A stretch of DNA of 64,000 nt from Acestrorhynchus altus (Eukaryota; Chordata; Actinopteri; Characiformes; Acestrorhynchidae), in contig CM067524.1 in NCBI GenBank assembly GCA_034509495.1, positions 18,805,215 through 18,869,214 on the forward strand. The letters are read 5' to 3'. The notes below the pieces were generated by a model that saw nothing but the letters and a program-made list of their open reading frames with translations, did no database searches and was not told where the DNA came from. The position numbers were made by a program, and so were the translations under genes. Shown piece after piece: positions 9,429 through 21,182 of the stretch (positions are counted from its first letter, which is position 1; each line of letters opens with the position of its first letter).

Positions 9429-11481
9429 CTTTACAAAAACAGAGAGGAAGAAAGAAGAAGAGCATATTGAGGAAAGGTCAAAGATGTCAGATATGACCTA
9501 TAGTTCAAACAGACACTCAACTTAAAGCGATTATCAGACAAATGCCTAATATCTGCCATATATCAAAAAAGGTTCCTAAGAAGCATCATTAATGCCATTA
9601 TTCCACAAGCTCAGCTGATCTTTGTACCTGTAATATTTTTTTTTCTGATATTATGGTAGGCAGGTTTATGAATCACAATGGAGTGCACCTGCATAGTATA
9701 AGCAATCAAATGTCCTTACATGTGAAAATACATCAAACGTTTATTAACTCAATGAAATAAAACTTGCAGTCATCTGTTTCAGATGACATGGGCTTCATTA
9801 CACAACCTTTAATAGCATGATTTAATAGTGTGCTTATATGTTCCTTAGATGATGGATATCTGCCAGCGTCGAGTGCGCACTGCCTTCAGCAGAAAACAAA
9901 AGAGCAAACATTGCAGAAATGACGCTACTCAGTGCACAGCAGAGGAACACGCGCTCCGCTCTGCTTATAATTGATGACTGTTGCATGTTCTGGTCATCTA
10001 ATTGACTGCAAATTGAGGCGAGCGCTCGGGAGAAGCATGGAGAGCTCGAGAGAGCGCAGCACTAAACTCGCGCTAAGAGGGGAGACCCTCAGAGATGGAG
10101 TCTCTGAAGATCTACAGTGCACCTCCTGGCATTAAATCTGAAATAAAATGCATAGCTTTACTGTAAGCCTTATATGTATGAGACGCAGGACATTTCTTAA
10201 ATCGTGCTTAAATGAACGAATAAGCGCAGTTCTAACCAGTCCTTATATCTGCGCGTCTGTAGACATGCGCAAATTAACCAATATATTTGGCAAAATACAT
10301 TCATTTTTTAAAGCCCAAATTCAGTCTCTATTTAACTCTTTAGCTCATTTAGGTTTAGGTCAAAATTATGCACTGCAAAAATCAGTTTCACCTGTAGAAA
10401 CTATAGATTTTATACCTTCATCTAAAGACTGACCGCAATCGGAATATCTGCGTGTGTGGACATGCGTTTGAAACAGAAAAAAACAGGTTTTACATTTTAT
10501 GAAAGCTGTCTTCCCATAAGTAACTGTCTGTAAGCCTCTCTGTTGTCCCTTTCTACTCCCATCGCTTCCAGTAAGATGCTCTGGGGAGGTAACCGCGCCA
10601 AAGCACATTAGTAATCCGCCTTTAAGACGCCGTGCCTTCACGTAATCTTCTGCGTTAAGCCGGGCTGTTTTGAAGAACTGGTAAAGTCACGACGCGGTGC
10701 CACAAGTTCCAACAGCATAGCCAACGTTAGAAACACACCTTCTCTAATTGATACCCTACCATATATTGTCTTTGGTGCACCCAGGATCATCTACCACCTC
10801 CCATTTGGACTTGATTAGTAGAAACATCTCGGAACTGAGGTGGAAAAGTGGAAAGACCAGAAAATGTCATTCTAAATATATTTGCTGTCTCTAAATTGAG
10901 TCCTTGCTATTGTTTGGGATGCTGGTTTGATCATGCTGATGAAAAGGGCAGCAGGGGAGTGGCATTATTAACGCTGTTAAGTCTTGTTATTGATCTCCAG
11001 AATTCCCAACTTCCATCATGAGCATGATTACAACTACTGTCGTCATTTACTGGCACAACTGAGCTCCATTTTACCCAAATGAGTCTGAGGATGATGGTGA
11101 TGATGATGATGGTGATGGTGATGATGATGATGATGATGATGGTGCTGATGATGGTGCTGATGCATCAGTTACGACTCCACCCAGTGATGTTCCTCCTTAA
11201 ATGTTCTGCTTCTGGCCAGTAACTGTTAAAAGTCTTTTGTTGTTGTAACTGTTGTTGATGATGGGACTATAAGCCTTAAACCCCTCTTAACCACACACAT
11301 CACTCTCAGCCGGATCAGTATATCCTTTCCCTTGTGGTTAATAAACATTGGCGCAATGTTTGTTATTCTGTAACAGAAGCGTTACACTATGAACCGTTAC
11401 ACCGGTCTGCGTTACCACTGCGCTGTAAAGTACTTTCCCGGCACTTTGCTCTGTTGTTATTGTAGGAAAATGAGGACTTAC
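9429..11481 (-). other. vgf: vgf intron 1
   Basis: This is the 2053-bp interval between the donor at 11481 and the acceptor at 9429-9430. It contains a low-repeat, CpG-bearing block at about 9870-10120 with homeodomain-type words ('cttataattgatgac', 'ctaattgactgcaaattg'), and a (GAT/GGT)n run at about 11092-11165. No other gene is recognised; the frames at 10148-10432 and 10366-10641 look like chance. Confidence 0.6.
11092..11165. repeat. (GAT)n with GGT interruptions
   Basis: About 74 bp of trinucleotide repeat with interspersed 'ggtgat' and 'ggtgct' units, inside vgf intron 1. Confidence 0.9.
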
Positions 11482-11698
11482 CGGGATCCCGAGCGTGACG
11501 TGGTGCGCTGCGCTCCCGCCTCTGCTCTGCGGCTGGAAGTTTCACGGTAAGACTGGGTTTATTCTCTTTACTGGTGTGGAAGTCGCTCTTCTCGGGAAAG
11601 AAGAGTGAGTGCAGTGAGTGGACGCTCGTCAGCTCAGTGAGGGTGTTTCTCGCCCGCGCCTCTGATGCACGTCTTCGTGACGGCGCTGAGGGATATTT
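11482..11698 (-). other. vgf: vgf exon 1, non-coding (approximate 5' end)
   Basis: The donor reads ATCCCG|GTAAGT on the minus strand (exon end 11482), a near-consensus 5' splice site. The start near 11698 is placed about 30 bp downstream of the TATA box. The exon is GC-rich and has no ATG on the minus strand, so it adds no upstream reading frame. The exact start is inferred. Confidence 0.6.
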
Positions 11699-11723
11699 TC
11701 AGCACCCTGGTCAACTCCCCATC

Positions 11724-11729
11724 TTTATA
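11724..11729 (-). promoter_or_regulatory. vgf: vgf TATA box
   Basis: The minus strand reads GCATATAAAGATGG. The TATAAA core lies between the CRE and the first splice donor, in the orientation of vgf, and predicts initiation near 11695-11700. Confidence 0.7.
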
Positions 11730-11775
11730 TGCGGGCCCTCCTGTAGCCATGTGACCGAGCGTCACCAGTGCCCAT

Positions 11776-11783
11776 TGACGTCA
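11776..11783 (-). promoter_or_regulatory. vgf: cAMP response element (TGACGTCA)
   Basis: A perfect palindromic CRE, about 80 bp upstream of the predicted vgf start. The flanks give CATTGACGTCATCG. I recall that rat Vgf carries a CRE inside a longer palindrome (CATTGACGTCAATG) at a similar distance and needs it for NGF and cAMP induction. The left flank matches and the right flank differs. CREB/ATF binding and activity-dependent induction of this gene are therefore likely. Confidence 0.85.
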
Positions 11784-12046
11784 TCGCCGTCCATTGATAA
11801 GAACGTCGGCGGCGATCGAACTCGCGAGCGTTCGCTACGCTGCAGTGCCCAGATGAATGAACGGGAGAGGGATGAATGAAATAGTACTCTTTCCCCTGTT
11901 GGTGAGAAGGGGAGAGAGAGGGCTCGAGACGGAGAGAGAGATGGAGAGAGTCTCCTTCAAGGAGCTGTTGCAGTCCATAAAATCCACAGATCCCCTTTTA
12001 GAATGATGACTAGTTATTCAAAAAACGTGCTGTAGAAAAGATGCAA

Positions 12047-12049
<3 letters not shown>

Positions 12050-12089
<40 letters not shown>

Positions 12090-12205
12090 CGCATGTGTGT
12101 GTGATGCAGCTGCACAAAATACTCCAGGTTTGTGAAGTTAAATTAGAAAAAATATATTTAAAACAATATTTGGAAATTAAAAATAATAATAACAACAATT
12201 ATAAC

Positions 12206-12253
<48 letters not shown>
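12050..12253. repeat. (GT)n and (AAT)n microsatellites
   Basis: (GT)n with a few GC steps spans 12050-12104. After 75 bp of AT-rich spacer, (AAT)n spans about 12180-12253. Confidence 0.95.
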
Positions 12254-12254
<1 letters not shown>

Positions 12255-12382
12255 TGCATATGTATTGCTCCAAAGCCCCTACATATTTATGGTGAAACCA
12301 ATTACCTTCAGAAGTCATATGCTTAGTGAAATGAAGTTCACGTGTGTGCAATCTAAGTGTCACAAGATATATACACATCTTT

Positions 12383-13368
12383 TCTGAAAGGCCCCAGAAG
12401 CTGCATCATCATTAAACAAGAGGCACCACTTACCAAACAACACTATGAAGACCAAGAAGGTCTCCAAACAAGTCAGGGACAAAGTTGTTGACAAGTATAA
12501 GTCAGGGTTGGCTTATAAAATGATGATGCCCTGGAGCCCCATCAAATCCATTATCATCAAATGGAAAGAACATGGTACCACAACAAACCTGCTGAGTGAG
12601 GGCCACCTACCTAAACTCTCTGACCAGGCAAGGAGGGCATTAATCAGAGAGGTAGTACATAGACCATACAGTAGGTAACTCTGAAAGAGCTGCAGAGTTC
12701 CCAAGGAGGTGGGCTTTATGGAAGAGTGGCCAGAAAAAAGGCTTTGCGCAAAGGAAAAAATACGAAGGTTTGTTTAAGGTTTGCCAAAAGGCATCTGGGA
12801 TACTCCCCCAAGTGTATAGAGGAAGATGCTCTGGTTATATGATACCAAAATTGAACTTTTCACCAAGGAATATGCTTTATCTGGTGCAAAACCAATGCAT
12901 TTCATCATCCTAAGAAAACACAAAGTGAAACATGGTGGTTGCAGCATCATGCTGGGGGATGTTTTTCAGCAGCAGGGACTGGAAACTGGTCCAGAAGACG
13001 GATGGTGCTAAATACAGGGATATTTTTGAGCAAAACCTGTTTTAATCTGCCAATGATTTGAGCCTGGGATTGAGGTTTGATTTCCAACAGGACAATGACC
13101 CAAAGCATACTGCTAAAGCAACAGTCAAATGTTTAATAACCCAGTAAAAGCATAGAGCTTAATCCAAATGAAAATCTGTGGTCAGACTGAAGGTTTCTGT
13201 TATTTTGTCCTATTTGTTGTTTGCGTCACAATAAAAAATGTTCAAAGTTGTAAGTATGTTATGTAAATGAAATGATGCAAACTCTCATAATAATTTTTAA
13301 TTGTAGGATGTAAGGTAGCAAAACACAAAAATGCTATGAATATGAATACTTTTGCAAAGCACTGTATA
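12383..13368 (+). mobile_element. Tc1-like transposon relic, 5' truncated
   Basis: From 12445 the frame reads MKTKKVSKQVRDKVVDKYKS, the Tc1 N-terminus. Further pieces in other frames include the 'catggtggttgcagcatcat' block (HGGCSIM, near 12931) and 'caacaggacaatgaccc' (QQDNDP, near 13087), which spans the second catalytic Asp. The right end is 'acttttgcaaagcactgta' at about 13350-13368. No matching left inverted repeat is seen. Many stops and frameshifts make it inactive. Confidence 0.8.
12445..13150 (+). pseudogene. Tc1-like transposase relic
   Basis: The N-terminal 77 residues are open to 12678, then disrupted. Catalytic-domain remnants follow to about 13150, including QQDNDPKHT-like sequence. 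The C-terminal third is short or deleted. Confidence 0.7.
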
Positions 13369-13479
13369 AATGCACCCATTGTTAAAATAACAGTTTCACA
13401 AGTAGTTGCACCCAGAAGGGTGTCTTAGATTTATCATTTGAAAGGTTGATAAAGGTTACAAAAGTAATGCTCATAAACA

Positions 13480-13895
13480 TTTTTTAACTTTCATAGTGGT
13501 GGAGTGCTGATAGTGCATCAGATTGCATTCCACTCAGTTTTAATTGGAGATAGTTCTGGAAAGGGTCTGTGTCCTCAAGGCAAGCTCTTGAGATAGTAGC
13601 ACTATGTGGATGAGAATTGTCCTGTTGCAACAGAGCTCCAGAGTGTGCAGTGTGGGACTGTAGTTGAAGACCAAAGGTGATCTGGTATCCTTTTAAAACT
13701 GCAACACACACCATGACACCAGGCCTTCTGAACAAGTGATGCATGACAACAAACCGTTTATCTTGGTGCTAACCTCAGTGCCTCCATAAGGATTCCTTGG
13801 TGTTGAGTGTTGTCGCTGAAGATGACCCACTGCCATTCTGAGTGACTGGATTACAGTCTGGCATGACAACATTGCATTTGGTTGTCTCACAAGGG
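13480..13895 (-). mobile_element. Degenerate Tc1/mariner-type fragment
   Basis: The minus-strand frame ending at 13484 contains LLQQDNSHPHSATISRACLE, resembling the LQQDNARPHxA block around the second catalytic Asp of Tc1/mariner transposases. The 5' portion (about 13812-13880) recurs at 32463-32535. No ends are identified. Confidence 0.55.
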
Positions 13896-14023
13896 TGCCT
13901 TTTAGTGTGTATGCTCAATAAATGTTTGAGAAACAAATCAGAAAGAAAAAAGAAAGAAACAAAGACCAGATCATGTGTAAGTGTATTGTATCTTACATGT
14001 ACGTTATTGTCAAACAGCATATA

Positions 14024-14025
<2 letters not shown>

Positions 14026-14097
<72 letters not shown>

Positions 14098-14112
14098 TGT
14101 GTGTGTGTGTGT
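14026..14112. repeat. (GT)n microsatellite
   Basis: About 87 bp, almost pure, with one AT step. The reading frames over it on both strands are low-complexity artefacts. Confidence 0.97.
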
Positions 14113-16440
14113 CCTGTAGGATGAGAGAAGAGGTGGCAGAGGAGACTGCAACCTAACAGGGTGCCATAGGGCAGATTGTTATAGGCTTTGAACATTATCG
14201 ACAGCCACTGAGGTCTCAGAAGAGAAAATGTTTTCAGCATCCATTCCCACTGAGTGACTCACCTTCCCTCACTCAGCATTTGGGCTCATCCAACACACAA
14301 TCATGTTTGTTTGCTGGGGGGAAAACTGTAGCAGCAAGACGTGGTCAAAATAATTGAACATGGATTGATTTGTCAGAGCATACTTGTAATTTCCATTTGT
14401 CCCACTTATGACCTAAGTTATGAATTTGAAAATGGTTTGCTCTGATGGTTTTTCCACACAGACATGGTTCAGCGTGGAACACTTGCAAACCACGCTAAGC
14501 CCAGTTTCTCAGCATGGTTAGCTAACCACATTCAGGGTCCCAGAAATGTTTGGTGGGAGGTTTTGAAGATGCAGTGATCTGTTGATTGTCTCCAAATTTG
14601 CATGCCTTCATGACACAAGACTTTTATATTTCTAGTGGCTACAAATCAAATTTGGCTAACACAGGTGTACTTCTCCATTAACATAGTGCAAACTGCATGA
14701 CGTAGACACACTCTACACATGAAAGCTCATCGAGTAACATGGGTTCCAACATAATTTGGTATACTACATTTATAAAATGGCCTTACAGAAATGTTTTAGA
14801 CAGATGTGACTTGCATGCATGCTAATAACACAGTGCTATCAGATGAATCATGGCTTCAGTAAGTTAGTGTTAGCTACATTAACATTAGTGCAAGAATAAA
14901 AAATGAAATGTAATGAAGATTTTGCTTCTAATGTTGGTGTTGAAATATTTTAGATCATTAACAGAAAATATGTTAAGCCTTATTTATGTAAGACTGGATG
15001 CATCAGACAACAAAAAATGTTGCATTTTTTATTAGTGTTGAGTATGGTACGGCCTTAAGAACCATTTGGCCCTGCAGAGGAAAGTGGCCAGTGAATTATA
15101 GTTCTACAATAAAAAAATGTATGCTTTTCATATTAAAACAATATGAATATAATTGTGATTTTTTTAAACAGCTGAAACATTGCCAAAATCATTGTGATAC
15201 TCCACTGACCTGTAATAAGAATAGTGACTTAATTGCTGCCACTCTGGGATCAACATGCCAGCTACTGCACTATTTAACTTTGCTACAAGATCTCCTATAG
15301 TATATACAAATATATGGCTAAATTGCCCCCAAATTTCATAACATTTGCACAATATCCACTAGTGGTGCTGTTTTAAAAAATGCATAGAAATCAGCCTCTA
15401 ATGCACATGAAGAACAGTGTTGGAACAGTAAGAATTTCATTTTGAACTATATGACAAGGCACCCTGCTCTTTGTGACTGGAGGTGTGATTCAGTCTTCCC
15501 TACAAATCAAATAAATCTGATGGTACTTTGCAGCACTGAAGCAATCTACTAAAAAAAATGCAAAAAGTAAGTCCCAAATGGCATTCAGAAAAATCTGAAT
15601 GGGTTGCCTGGCTCAGCACCAAACTCTGTTCCAGTAAAAAAAAAAAAAAAAAACTGCTGAGGGAGAATCCCAGGTTCAGTCTTGTTGCTTGCTCTGTTGT
15701 AATGCCTTTTTCTATGAACATAAATTTTCCTTTATCCATTAAGCCAAAAATCCAGATATCAAACTCACTGTATGATCTAAGTGAATAGCTCACATCTGTC
15801 TTTTCATATTCCTGCTTCACTTGCATTTCACTCAGCAATTTTAGCCAAGCAAGGCAGAAGATATATTAGAGATGTATCTTACTGTAGAGCAAATCTTTAC
15901 TCCATAATTTTCAAATGCTTCTAGTACCTTCACTACAAGTATGGAAACCTGTAAGCAGCTCTAAGGACAGAGTACAGTGCTGTAGTTAGTCAATAATGTC
16001 AGTGTCCTAGACCCTACATGATTTTGGAAGCCATGTTAAACAAACAGGGTTTTTGGAAGGTAGCCGGAGAAGGCCGTACACATTTTCATAGCTTAAGATG
16101 GATGAATTGGATTAGGTCACGCAGAGAAAGGGTGGACAACATTTTCGCATGGTTGTCAGGAAAGATTTTGAGTCGCTATACGCATCTGTCGGCTTATATT
16201 AATGTCACATGGAGGCGGTTGTTTGTTCACACCACATAAGTGGTGAATCTCAAATCGAGCTCTGCTACTGTGAACTACTGTCTGATCATGTCTTAATGGG
16301 TTACTTTAAGAATTAACTGTAGTAAACAGTAATATTTCAATACAAATGCATTTTGTATGAGAATGTTGGGTTTATTTAAATTAAATACACATATTTGGAT
16401 ATTCTTAAAAGGTTTAACAGCTTTTCAGTGACTAGATGTT
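14113..16440. other. Non-coding stretch
   Basis: No gene is recognised. It contains an A19 run near 15636-15654. The frames at 14998-15300, 15500-15838 and 16018-16239 show no domain or family signature. Confidence 0.4.
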
Positions 16441-16544
16441 CACCTTCAAGATACTCAAGAAATATATAAGCAATGGGTGCAACTTAAAGTAGCCAAATGA
16501 ATTCATTAAATTTTATGTTTAATTTTAACATAATGGAAATGCAA

Positions 16545-17330
16545 TTTTCTTGTGAGGACAGCCTATGCCCTAATAGCTGGAATTTCCACCTTCAGCTGTA
16601 TTAATGTCAATTAAATATTTCCTATAACTGTCTAACAGTCTCTGACATGAACTGGAATAAAGATTTTTCCACTCCTTCATGCAGAATTATTTTAGCTACG
16701 GGGTGTTTTAGCTCCGTCTGTGTACAGAGAGTCTAGCCTTTTCCTCAAGCCCCCCTCACAAAATAAAGATTTCATGGTGGTTTCTGTGACAGAGAGCTCT
16801 CCAGGCCATGGTGCAACAAAGCAGCCCTAAATTATTTCCACATTCATGCTTCATGATTGGTATGCATTTCTTGTGTTCAAATGCTGTGTTCTGATGTTTG
16901 TTATTTGTTTTGACAGCAAGGGCTTGCTCCTTACACACCTCTTATGAATATCTTGAGAACACATTCTTTCTGATGGTAGATGTGGCATTTTGGCAAGAGA
17001 TACCTGTAAGCCTGTGATAATATTTTTTGAATTGTTGAATTTCTTATGTATCTTACAGTGTGTTTTTGGCCTGAACTAGGACAATTTGACCTGGCCGTTT
17101 TTGCAGTTGTTTTAAATGTTTAAATGTTTAATTTTTGCTTTTAGCAATCATTTTAACAATCAAGAGAAAATCAAAATAATGTCTGAGGTTTAAATAAGAC
17201 AAGTCCATTCTAACCATGGTATAATCCTTTGCAGCTGATGTGGTGCACCTGATTCTAATATTAGGGTTTTTACACAGAAATAAATGTGGGGATGTATTAC
17301 TTTCATCCCTCAATATATTTCAAACAAATT
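16545..17330 (-). mobile_element. Probable degenerate DNA-transposon relic
   Basis: The text 'ggacagcctatgccctaatagctggaatttcc' near 16557 and the minus-strand reading 'cactccttcatgcagaat' resemble a widespread fish Tc1-like family as I remember it. No inverted ends or catalytic motif could be confirmed, so the call is tentative. Confidence 0.35.
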
Positions 17331-17910
17331 TTTCATATGTTTAAATATGTTAGAATAGACATGACTTTATAGGGTATGTTGGTCTGGAATTTGCTATTTC
17401 AAAACATTTCTTTTGGCCCAACCATTCCATGGACCTTTCCCAGATTAATTCACAGATGAATGTTGCAAGGAATGGAAATTTAGCTGACAATGATTAATAT
17501 TTTGTTGCCGGTTTGTAAAAATAAAAACAAATAATAATAAAATGAGAAAAAATAATATTGATTGATATTTTGTTAAAATATAACAAATTTCATAGGGCCT
17601 CATTTATAATTTATAATTCATAACCAAAATATGGATACCAGTTTGGCAGTTTACTCTTGCAGCTACCAAAACCAACTTGAAACAAAATAAAACTTTAATT
17701 CATGTTCTCAGCATAATTGTCTTTTATACATCCTTAAAATACATATATAAACTTGGGAGGTCTGGCAGAAATCAAGATGCTCAGCAAAGTTGTTATATGT
17801 CTTTTATTTGTCTTTGGTCTCACTGGGTGGTTAATTAGCCAGTACTCACACTAGTGACTAGAAGCAATGAGCCACAGAGGAGCCACCAAATGAACAAATT
17901 AGGATTAGGT
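17331..17910. other. AT-rich non-coding stretch
   Basis: No gene or clear repeat. It includes AT-rich low-complexity sequence at 17500-17720. Confidence 0.4.
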
Positions 17911-17924
17911 GGCATCTCAAGGTT

Positions 17925-18035
17925 AAGAGGGGTGTGTCCTTTCACTCTCCCCACCCCCACATTCCTGATGGTCTGGGGGATTGAACCAACAATTTTCCAG
18001 TTACAAACTGTAATCAGGAGCCACTAAAATGAGAG
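17925..18035 (-). repeat. tRNA-derived SINE head (possible)
   Basis: On the minus strand 'tagtggctcctgattac' precedes 'ggttcaatccccc' by about 35 bp. The second word matches a polymerase III B box (GGTTCRANNCC) and the first resembles an A box. It does not fold as a complete tRNA, so a SINE remnant is the better explanation. Confidence 0.4.
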
Positions 18036-18124
18036 AAACACCCTAAACACAGCAGTCGATCTGAAGTCTTTTCTACATCAGAGACTGAACAACACTTTGT
18101 TGACAAAATGTTGCTCTTGCTCAA

Positions 18125-18420
18125 TGTGGCCTGCGGGACCTTAAAAGGCCAGTGGCCTCCTCCTCCTCATTTCCGCCCTGCTGCATGCGTTCATGTTGGA
18201 GACTGATCGCCTGCATGCTCGCCTCTGACTTGGAGTTAATGAGGCGGCGTGTGCCGCGGTTCAGTCTTTCCCCCCAGATCAATCTCTCTCGCTGCAGCAG
18301 TCATCATTTCACCCAGCCAAACCTTTCCAAGGGAGCTCTTTTAAATGAGACCATTTGTAATGGAGGCAGACGGCAAGCCGTGGGAGGGGCATGTCACCCT
18401 TCGTTTGGATATCTAGCGGG
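18125..18420. promoter_or_regulatory. Candidate regulatory block, CpG-bearing
   Basis: This is the most CpG-rich stretch between the two genes ('gaggcggcgtgtgccgcggt' near 18241), free of simple repeats and without transposon similarity. Homeodomain-type and TTTAAATG words also occur. The 118-residue frame at 18152-18508 has no recognisable domain and is probably a GC effect. It could be an enhancer or the promoter of a non-coding RNA; this is inference. Confidence 0.25.
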
Positions 18421-18499
18421 AAGCCACCCAGCCCACGCATGCACACACAAAAAAATCTCCATGTGGGGGCGTGCAAACACGAAGTGCTTTACCAGGGCT

Positions 18500-19820
18500 T
18501 TTCCTTAGTTAAGGCGTGGGCATATGAGAGGGGAGCGTGAGTGAGAGTCAGTGTTTGAGGGAGAGAGAGAGAGAGATAAGACACGCACACACATTGACTC
18601 TTTATCTTTTTACACATTCTGTGGAGGAGAAACAATTGCATTCTTATTTCTTATCCAAGAAAAAAAGCCCACAGCCAAAGTGAGTGCTGCATTTGAACGT
18701 AGGCCATGCTATCTGCTATTGCCATGGTAATAGTGAGTAATTTTGTCCTCTAGGCTTCATGATGTCTTTAACTCTGCTTCATTCAGAGCTCATTTCTTAA
18801 AATGAGTCTTGTTGCTGGTGAGGTTCATTATTACGTTCGTTTTTTGTGTTGCCCCCCAATCAGTCCTTCTACCAAACATCAGCAGCTATATGGCCTTTCC
18901 CTCTTGTTAGTCACTGCTATAGCTGCATCTGAAATGGTGGGTCGCCCAATTGATTTTTCATCTTATCAGAGGCTTGCAGATAATGATAATCCTTGTCATA
19001 CTGTAGACAGAGTAATAATCTAAAGCCGATTGCAGTTGCATGAGTGGTCAATTTACCAGTATGAGTCATGCTCCTGCCAAGGGAGGCTCTGACACAAGCT
19101 TTTTTCAAAGAGAAGCAAAGAAAATGGTTTGTGAGGAACTTGCAATGGGTTGATGGTACATTTCTTACTGACTTCATGAACTTGGTCACTGACAAAAGTC
19201 AGTTTGGTAACCAGACAAAAAGGAATCTGAGGATCTGAATCTGAGAATTTGAAAAATCTTTGCATAAAGTGATGGTTATTTATAAATTAAATGTGTCTTC
19301 CCTTGCCTTAAGTTCTTTAAACTCTAAAAAGGATGATCTGTCTTGCACAATTATCATTCTTTTTTGGCAGCATTTACTTAATAAAGCAATCTAATAATAT
19401 AATAATAATAAAATAAATCAATCTAATAATATAATATGAGTGTGCTGGTTTGACTATTCCTGCAATGTTTAATACATTAATTCTAAAAATAGTGGTATGG
19501 TAGGTTTTACAGTTCAAATCAAATGTCCTTACATCCTCTGAAAGAGAATACAGCACTTTACTGGATAACTGCAGTGCTGCTAATGGTGCTGATATAAAAA
19601 AAAAAAACAATACTAGAGCTACTACACACATGGAGATAACAGAAACTGAGCCTTCGTTCAATCACAGTCAAACCAAAAAAATGTAGAATTAGAAGTAAAG
19701 AGAGCTGGCAAGCCAAATGAGAGTGTGAGTACTATCCTAAACCCAGGATAATCACTGGCCTGGCTTCTAAAAGATGGTATTGAACACACGAAGAAAGAGA
19801 GCTCCAAAAAAACATGGAAA
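18500..19820. other. Non-coding stretch
   Basis: A short (GA)n at about 18560-18576 and AT-rich (ATA)n text near 19390-19440. No gene recognised. Confidence 0.4.
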
Positions 19821-19823
19821 ATC

Positions 19824-20545
19824 ATGACATCAGCTGAAATTAAAAAATACTGTACTTATAAAGCAATAATACTGTTCAACTATTGGCTAATAAAAAGGTG
19901 TCTCATTTCCAAGGTGCGACACATGAAACATCTCATGATGGGTCAAACCAGTCAGGTCTCTCAAGAACTTTGTAACCTTATTGTTGCAAAACATACTAAT
20001 GGCATTGTTTACAGAGGAATTTCTAAACTATTGAAGGTTCTATTGAGCACAGTTGGGGCCATGAGTGGAAAGAACTCATTTAACCATAAACTGGCCACAA
20101 CCATTTGCTCCCCACAAGATTTCAGACAGAAATGTGAAAACAATTATCAGAAGAGATGTCCAAGAGTCAAGGTTAACATATGGAGAGCCACAGAAAACCT
20201 GGAATCAGCAGGTACAATTGTTTCAAAGAAAACTATAAATAATGCAATCAGTAGACATTTCAGCAAGACAATCATCACAAACACACAGCCAAGAAAACTC
20301 TAAATTGGGTTCAGAGAAAGAGACTGGCCCAGCTAATCACCTGACATGAATCCAATTGAAAATCTATAGAAAGAAATAAAGCTCAGAGTTCATAGAAGGG
20401 TTTGTGTGGAAGAATGGGCCAGTAATCACACCTGAGCAATGCATGCAACTAATTTTTCCATACAGGAGGCACCTTGAACCAGTCATCACTAACAATGGCT
20501 TTTGTACACAGTATTACAATACATTTCAGTAAGCATGTTAATTAC
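19824..20545 (+). mobile_element. Tc1-like transposon relic with deleted core
   Basis: The N-terminal DNA-binding part and the C-terminal end of a Tc1-like transposase are both visible, but the catalytic middle is missing. After 20300 the sequence jumps to 'gaatccaattgaaaatctat', the SPDMNPIENL-type block holding the last catalytic Glu. Terminal repeats are not identified. Confidence 0.7.
19917..20303 (+). pseudogene. Tc1-like transposase N-terminal relic
   Basis: The frame reads MMGQTSQVSQELCNLIVAKH, GIVYRGISKLLKVLLSTVGA, and later KTINNAISRH. These are the paired helix-turn-helix domains of a Tc1-like transposase with several substitutions. The ATG at 19824 lies upstream of the homology; the natural start is probably near 19935. 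It is open for about 120 residues, but the enzyme core is absent. Confidence 0.65.
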
Positions 20546-20890
20546 TTTTTTCCTGTGTCATGTCTCATTATTACACATAATTTATGGATACCCATGGTTT
20601 CTTTGCAAGTGTGGATTGGATTGAATGGATTGGATTTCATTTGATGAGTTGTTACTGACATCTGGTGAGAATTTCATGTCAATAACACCTTTAGAAGTAT
20701 GTTTTTAGTTCAATTTTAAGTATGTTTTTTAGGATAGAACCCTTGGGAAGCATTTTATAAAGTTCCTCGAATGTGTTTCTGTTTTTCCCATCTATATCAA
20801 CACATTCTTCTGCTGGGCAACACTGATAACATTTACATTATATAAAGGAAACGTTTAATTGTCTCTTCACATTCACAAATCAGTTTTGCC
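20546..20890. other. Non-coding stretch
   Basis: No gene or repeat recognised. Confidence 0.35.
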
Positions 20891-20894
20891 GGCA

Positions 20895-21182
20895 TGGTTC
20901 TTTAAGGAACTAAAAGTTCTTCTTCAATTGCATGGCTCAAAGAACCCCCTGTGGACTTATAAGGAGTCTAGACTCTAAACAGTAAGGTACCATTAATGCA
21001 TAGATGAAACATTTGTGGATTATTTAAAGGGCTTTCAGTGTGTGGTTCATCTAGGAGGAATAGTTTTAATTACAATAAGTGTAAGTGTGAACTTTGGAGA
21101 TTAAAAAAGGTTCACATCATGTAAAGGGGTTTTCCCCACAACTGTAAGACCAAGAAAAGAACCTTTGCCTTTAAGAGTGTAA
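20895..21182. repeat. 'GGTTCTT...AAGAACC' MITE-like element
   Basis: It begins 'ggttctttaaggaac' and ends 'aagaacctttgcctttaaga', so the ends are imperfect inverted copies. Related fragments with 'tctatggcatcactca' or 'ggttctt' occur at about 27895-27970, 32300-32392, 46785-46912, 55385-55450 and 58925-59030. The family looks like a small non-autonomous DNA transposon. Assignment is by pattern only. Confidence 0.45.

Larger units (their letters stand above)
11699..11985 (-). promoter_or_regulatory. vgf: vgf proximal promoter region
   Basis: CpG-rich sequence, much richer than the surrounding desert, holding the TATA box and CRE and followed upstream by GA-rich sequence (11909-11952). The plus-strand frame 11574-11879 is a by-product of GC content, not a gene. 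Confidence 0.7.

Noticed and set aside
18152..18508. 118-residue frame in the CpG-bearing block
   Set aside because: No domain, weak start context, and composition explained by GC content; kept only as a regulatory candidate.
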